Below are positions 36,119 to 38,188 of a stretch of DNA of 38,188 nucleotides, piece by piece. The first letter of the stretch is position 1. Every line of letters starts with the position of its first letter. Source of the DNA: Flavobacterium sp. (lineage in GTDB: Bacteria > Bacteroidota > Bacteroidia > Flavobacteriales > Flavobacteriaceae); contig NZ_JAQWTM010000035.1 in the NCBI RefSeq assembly GCF_029242675.1, forward strand, positions 1 to 38,188, written 5' to 3'. The notes below the pieces were generated by a model. That model was given only the letters and a program-made list of their open reading frames with translations, did no database searches and was not told the origin of the DNA. Both the position numbers and the translations under genes were made by a program.

Positions 36119-37576
36119 CTATTTTTTTATAATTTTCAATAAGGTTTCTTTTTCGTTGTGATAAATAAAATAGAGGAAAACGATCAAAAGTCCGATGCCT
36201 ACAAAATAATTTTCGCGAAATCCATAAAAAGATATTACTGAGAAAAACACTGATAAAGAGAGGTAGCCTCCAATTTTTTTCATGTCATACGGAATAGGAT
36301 AGTATTTATTTCCTAGGTAATACGAAATGAACATCATGCTACCATAAGCTGCTAAAGTGGCTATCGCTGAACCATAATAACTCATACTTGGGATTAATAA
36401 AAAATTTAAAACCAAGGTAATTACTGCTCCCGCGATTGAAATATAAGCGCCAATATAGGTTTTGTCGATTAGCTTGTACCAAACCGATAAATTGGTATAA
36501 ATTCCAAGGAAGAAGTTAGCCAGAATAATTAAAGGAACTACTTTCATGGCGACCCAATAAGAATCGTTAGGAATCATGAGCATTTTAAATAAATCAGCAA
36601 AAACGACTACTGATAGTAATATAAACGAACCAAAAATGACAAAATATTTGGTGATCATGGCATAGGTTTGCGGTGCATTTTTATCAGAAGCATGGCTAAA
36701 GAAAAAAGGCTCGATCCCCAAGGTGTAGGCGGTGCGGTACAAAACCATGAACAGTCCTAGTTTGTAACAAGCGGAATAAACTCCCACTTCGGCCTCCGCA
36801 ATGTTAGCGGGTAGCAAGCGTCCTAAAAGGATTTTGTCAAACTGCTCGTTAATAGCAAAAGCGATACCAGCAATCATAATGGGCAAACCGTAGCGCATCA
36901 TGCTTTTCCATAAAGCAAAATTAAATTTCCATTTAAGAAACAAATAGTTGTTGGATAAAGCCACAAAAGTCAAGAAACTAGCGATGATATTTCCCATGAA
37001 TATATAGCCGATTTGATAATCAGGCACATAGTTTGTCCCTAAAAAACTATCCGGATAATACCTGGCAATTTTGGGTAAATACAATAGAAAAAAGACATTG
37101 AGCAGTAGAAATACAAGTACATTTCCGATTTTGATAATAGCGTATTTAATGGGTCTTTGGGTTGCTCGTAATTTAGAAAACGGAATAATAACCAAGGCAT
37201 CAAATACTAAAATCCATATCGCATAAGTAACGTGTTGCACATCTATTTGGAGGAACAGCGCTAACTGGTCTCGAAATAATAGTGCAATGAATAAAAAACT
37301 TATGGAGGTCCAAAATAGCGATACTGTCGTAGTCTCGATGACACTATTTTTATCGGTTTCCTTGTTATAGAATCTAAAAAAGGAGGTTTCCATTCCGTAG
37401 GCCAGCACTACATTGAAAAAAATCATCCATGCAAAAATGATGGATACTTTTCCGTACTCGACTTCTGGAAGCAAATCTGTATAAAGTGGCACCAGTATAA
37501 AACCAAACATTCGCGGTAAAACCGTAGCTAGTCCGTAAATGGCTGTTTGTTTAAAAAGGCTTTTGTATAATCCCAA
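36119..37576 (-). CDS. Polysaccharide flippase (Wzx/MOP superfamily)
   Basis: This is an inner-membrane protein of 485 aa with about 12-14 hydrophobic helices, expected to flip lipid-linked oligosaccharides to the periplasm. Seen: the family N-terminus YGLATVLPRMFGFILVPLYT, paired helices throughout, and the central GLPIMIAGIAFAINEQFDKILLG with the functionally important loop. The start is TTG at 37576. A TATTTTTG -7 box 28 bp upstream supports this, and the N-terminus MGLYKSLFKQ fits relatives. The gene begins a minus-strand cluster with dut and the nucleotidyltransferase. The exact glycan is unknown. Confidence 0.9.
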   Translation of the reverse strand: MGLYKSLFKQTAIYGLATVLPRMFGFILVPLYTDLLPEVEYGKVSIIFAWMIFFNVVLAYGMETSFFRFYNKETDKNSVIETTTVSLFWTSISFLFIALLFRDQLALFLQIDVQHVTYAIWILVFDALVIIPFSKLRATQRPIKYAIIKIGNVLVFLLLNVFFLLYLPKIARYYPDSFLGTNYVPDYQIGYIFMGNIIASFLTFVALSNNYLFLKWKFNFALWKSMMRYGLPIMIAGIAFAINEQFDKILLGRLLPANIAEAEVGVYSACYKLGLFMVLYRTAYTLGIEPFFFSHASDKNAPQTYAMITKYFVIFGSFILLSVVVFADLFKMLMIPNDSYWVAMKVVPLIILANFFLGIYTNLSVWYKLIDKTYIGAYISIAGAVITLVLNFLLIPSMSYYGSAIATLAAYGSMMFISYYLGNKYYPIPYDMKKIGGYLSLSVFFSVISFYGFRENYFVGIGLLIVFLYFIYHNEKETLLKIIKK

Positions 37577-37603
37577 AATAAGAGGTGTGATTTATATTAA
37601 AAA

Positions 37604-37611
37604 CAAAAATA
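37604..37611 (-). promoter_or_regulatory. -7 box TATTTTTG for the flippase gene
   Basis: This is a full TAnnTTTG match on the minus strand, 28 bp before the TTG start. No clear -33 TTG. Confidence 0.45.
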
Positions 37612-37686
37612 ACTAATTCTTTGGTTTAATAGATGGATAGATCGATCGTTTACTAATAGTGTTGGTTTAAAATGCAAAAAAGTGTG

Positions 37687-38124
37687 TTAAGACAATCCTT
37701 CTTCGTTTAAGATTTTCAAAAAGTGAAACCCTTTAGGCACAAAACCTTGGTTATAATAAAAGCGATGTGCCGTGTAATTTCCTGTAAAAGCGTCTAAAAC
37801 GGTCATGGTGCAACCTAGCTCTATCGCTTTAGCATCTACATAATCAGTCATTATTTTGCCTATTCCTTTTTGGCGGTGCTCTGGATGCACAATAAAATTA
37901 TCAATCTCCAAATATTTGCCACACCACAGCTTAATTCCAAACCATAATCCCGACAAACCAACACAAACATCACCCTCAAAAACGGCGATTTGCGTATAAT
38001 TATGCGGAACTATTGCATCAAGGTAGGATTCGTATTTCTCTAAGGTGAAATTGGAATATAAATGTTGCATTATTTCAAATTGAGCAAGCATTTCTTGTTT
38101 GGTAGTGAGTTCTTTTAGTAACAA
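37687..38124 (-). CDS. GNAT family N-acetyltransferase
   Basis: This cytosolic 145-aa acyltransferase uses acetyl-CoA. Seen: LEIDNFIVHPEHRQKGIGKIMTDYV, holding the beta4 strand and the acetyl-CoA-binding R/Q-x-x-G-x-G/A loop (HRQKGIGK), and the C-terminal AHRFYYNQGFVPKGFHF typical of the fold's motif B. The start is TTG at 38124, since no ATG precedes KELTTKQEM, a segment that seems to belong to the domain. The next ATG at residue 12 is a less likely start. Substrate unknown. Confidence 0.9.
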   Translation of the reverse strand: MLLKELTTKQEMLAQFEIMQHLYSNFTLEKYESYLDAIVPHNYTQIAVFEGDVCVGLSGLWFGIKLWCGKYLEIDNFIVHPEHRQKGIGKIMTDYVDAKAIELGCTMTVLDAFTGNYTAHRFYYNQGFVPKGFHFLKILNEEGLS

Positions 38125-38188
38125 GATGTATATTTTTAAATTATTTTAGAAGCATAAAATTAATCAAAAAAAAGAGTCTCGCATTGCG

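Overview
The window looks like chromosomal DNA of a flavobacterium (Bacteroidetes, probably Flavobacterium or a close relative). The evidence is the low GC content, the TAnnTTTG-type -7 promoter boxes, weak Shine-Dalgarno sites, lineage-typical families (DUF6377, DUF5689, DUF4292, DUF2452, GH97, large TonB-dependent receptors), and dispersed intergenic repeats. No transposase, integrase, rRNA or CRISPR array was found.

Layout. 1-8.1 kb: the 3' part of a membrane-bound DUF6377 regulator, a SusB-type GH97 alpha-glucosidase with its terminator, an FKBP lipoprotein, and a TonB-dependent receptor paired with a DUF5689 surface lipoprotein. 8.4-12.5 kb: an MFS transporter, a Gfo/Idh/MocA oxidoreductase, a 440-bp array of inverted repeats, and an Old Yellow Enzyme. 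12.7-17.6 kb: the site-2 protease RseP, tRNA-Asn with a second copy of its 3' end, an amidase lipoprotein and a DUF2452 protein. 17.7-24.7 kb: a probable structured small RNA, a dispersed repeat, then a tightly packed AT-rich four-gene cassette (C5 DNA methyltransferase, double-GHKL ATPase, receiver-domain protein, HNH nuclease). 24.7-30.7 kb: a convergent TPR sensor kinase, a PQQ-type aldose dehydrogenase with a cytochrome c, and a convergent TonB-dependent receptor that may import PQQ. 30.9-38.1 kb: a minus-strand envelope cluster (GNAT, flippase, dut, sugar nucleotidyltransferase, TPR protein, DUF4292 lipoprotein, EnvC-like protein).

The most interesting region is 18.1-24.7 kb. It combines restriction-modification parts (5mC methylase and HNH nuclease) with what looks like a built-in signalling pair. 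The large ATPase has a MORC/Hsp90-like GHKL domain at the N-terminus and a histidine-kinase-like module at the C-terminus. The next gene encodes a receiver-like domain that keeps the acidic pair, the phospho-acceptor Asp and the Thr. The composition fits the published idea of prokaryotic MORC/paraMORC ATPases in restriction systems, but I do not recognise it as a named, experimentally validated system. Other signals are a four-copy repeat family always placed in the same orientation behind transcript ends, a promoter-to-terminator RNA unit at 17.75-17.93 kb, and the tRNA-Asn 3'-end duplication.
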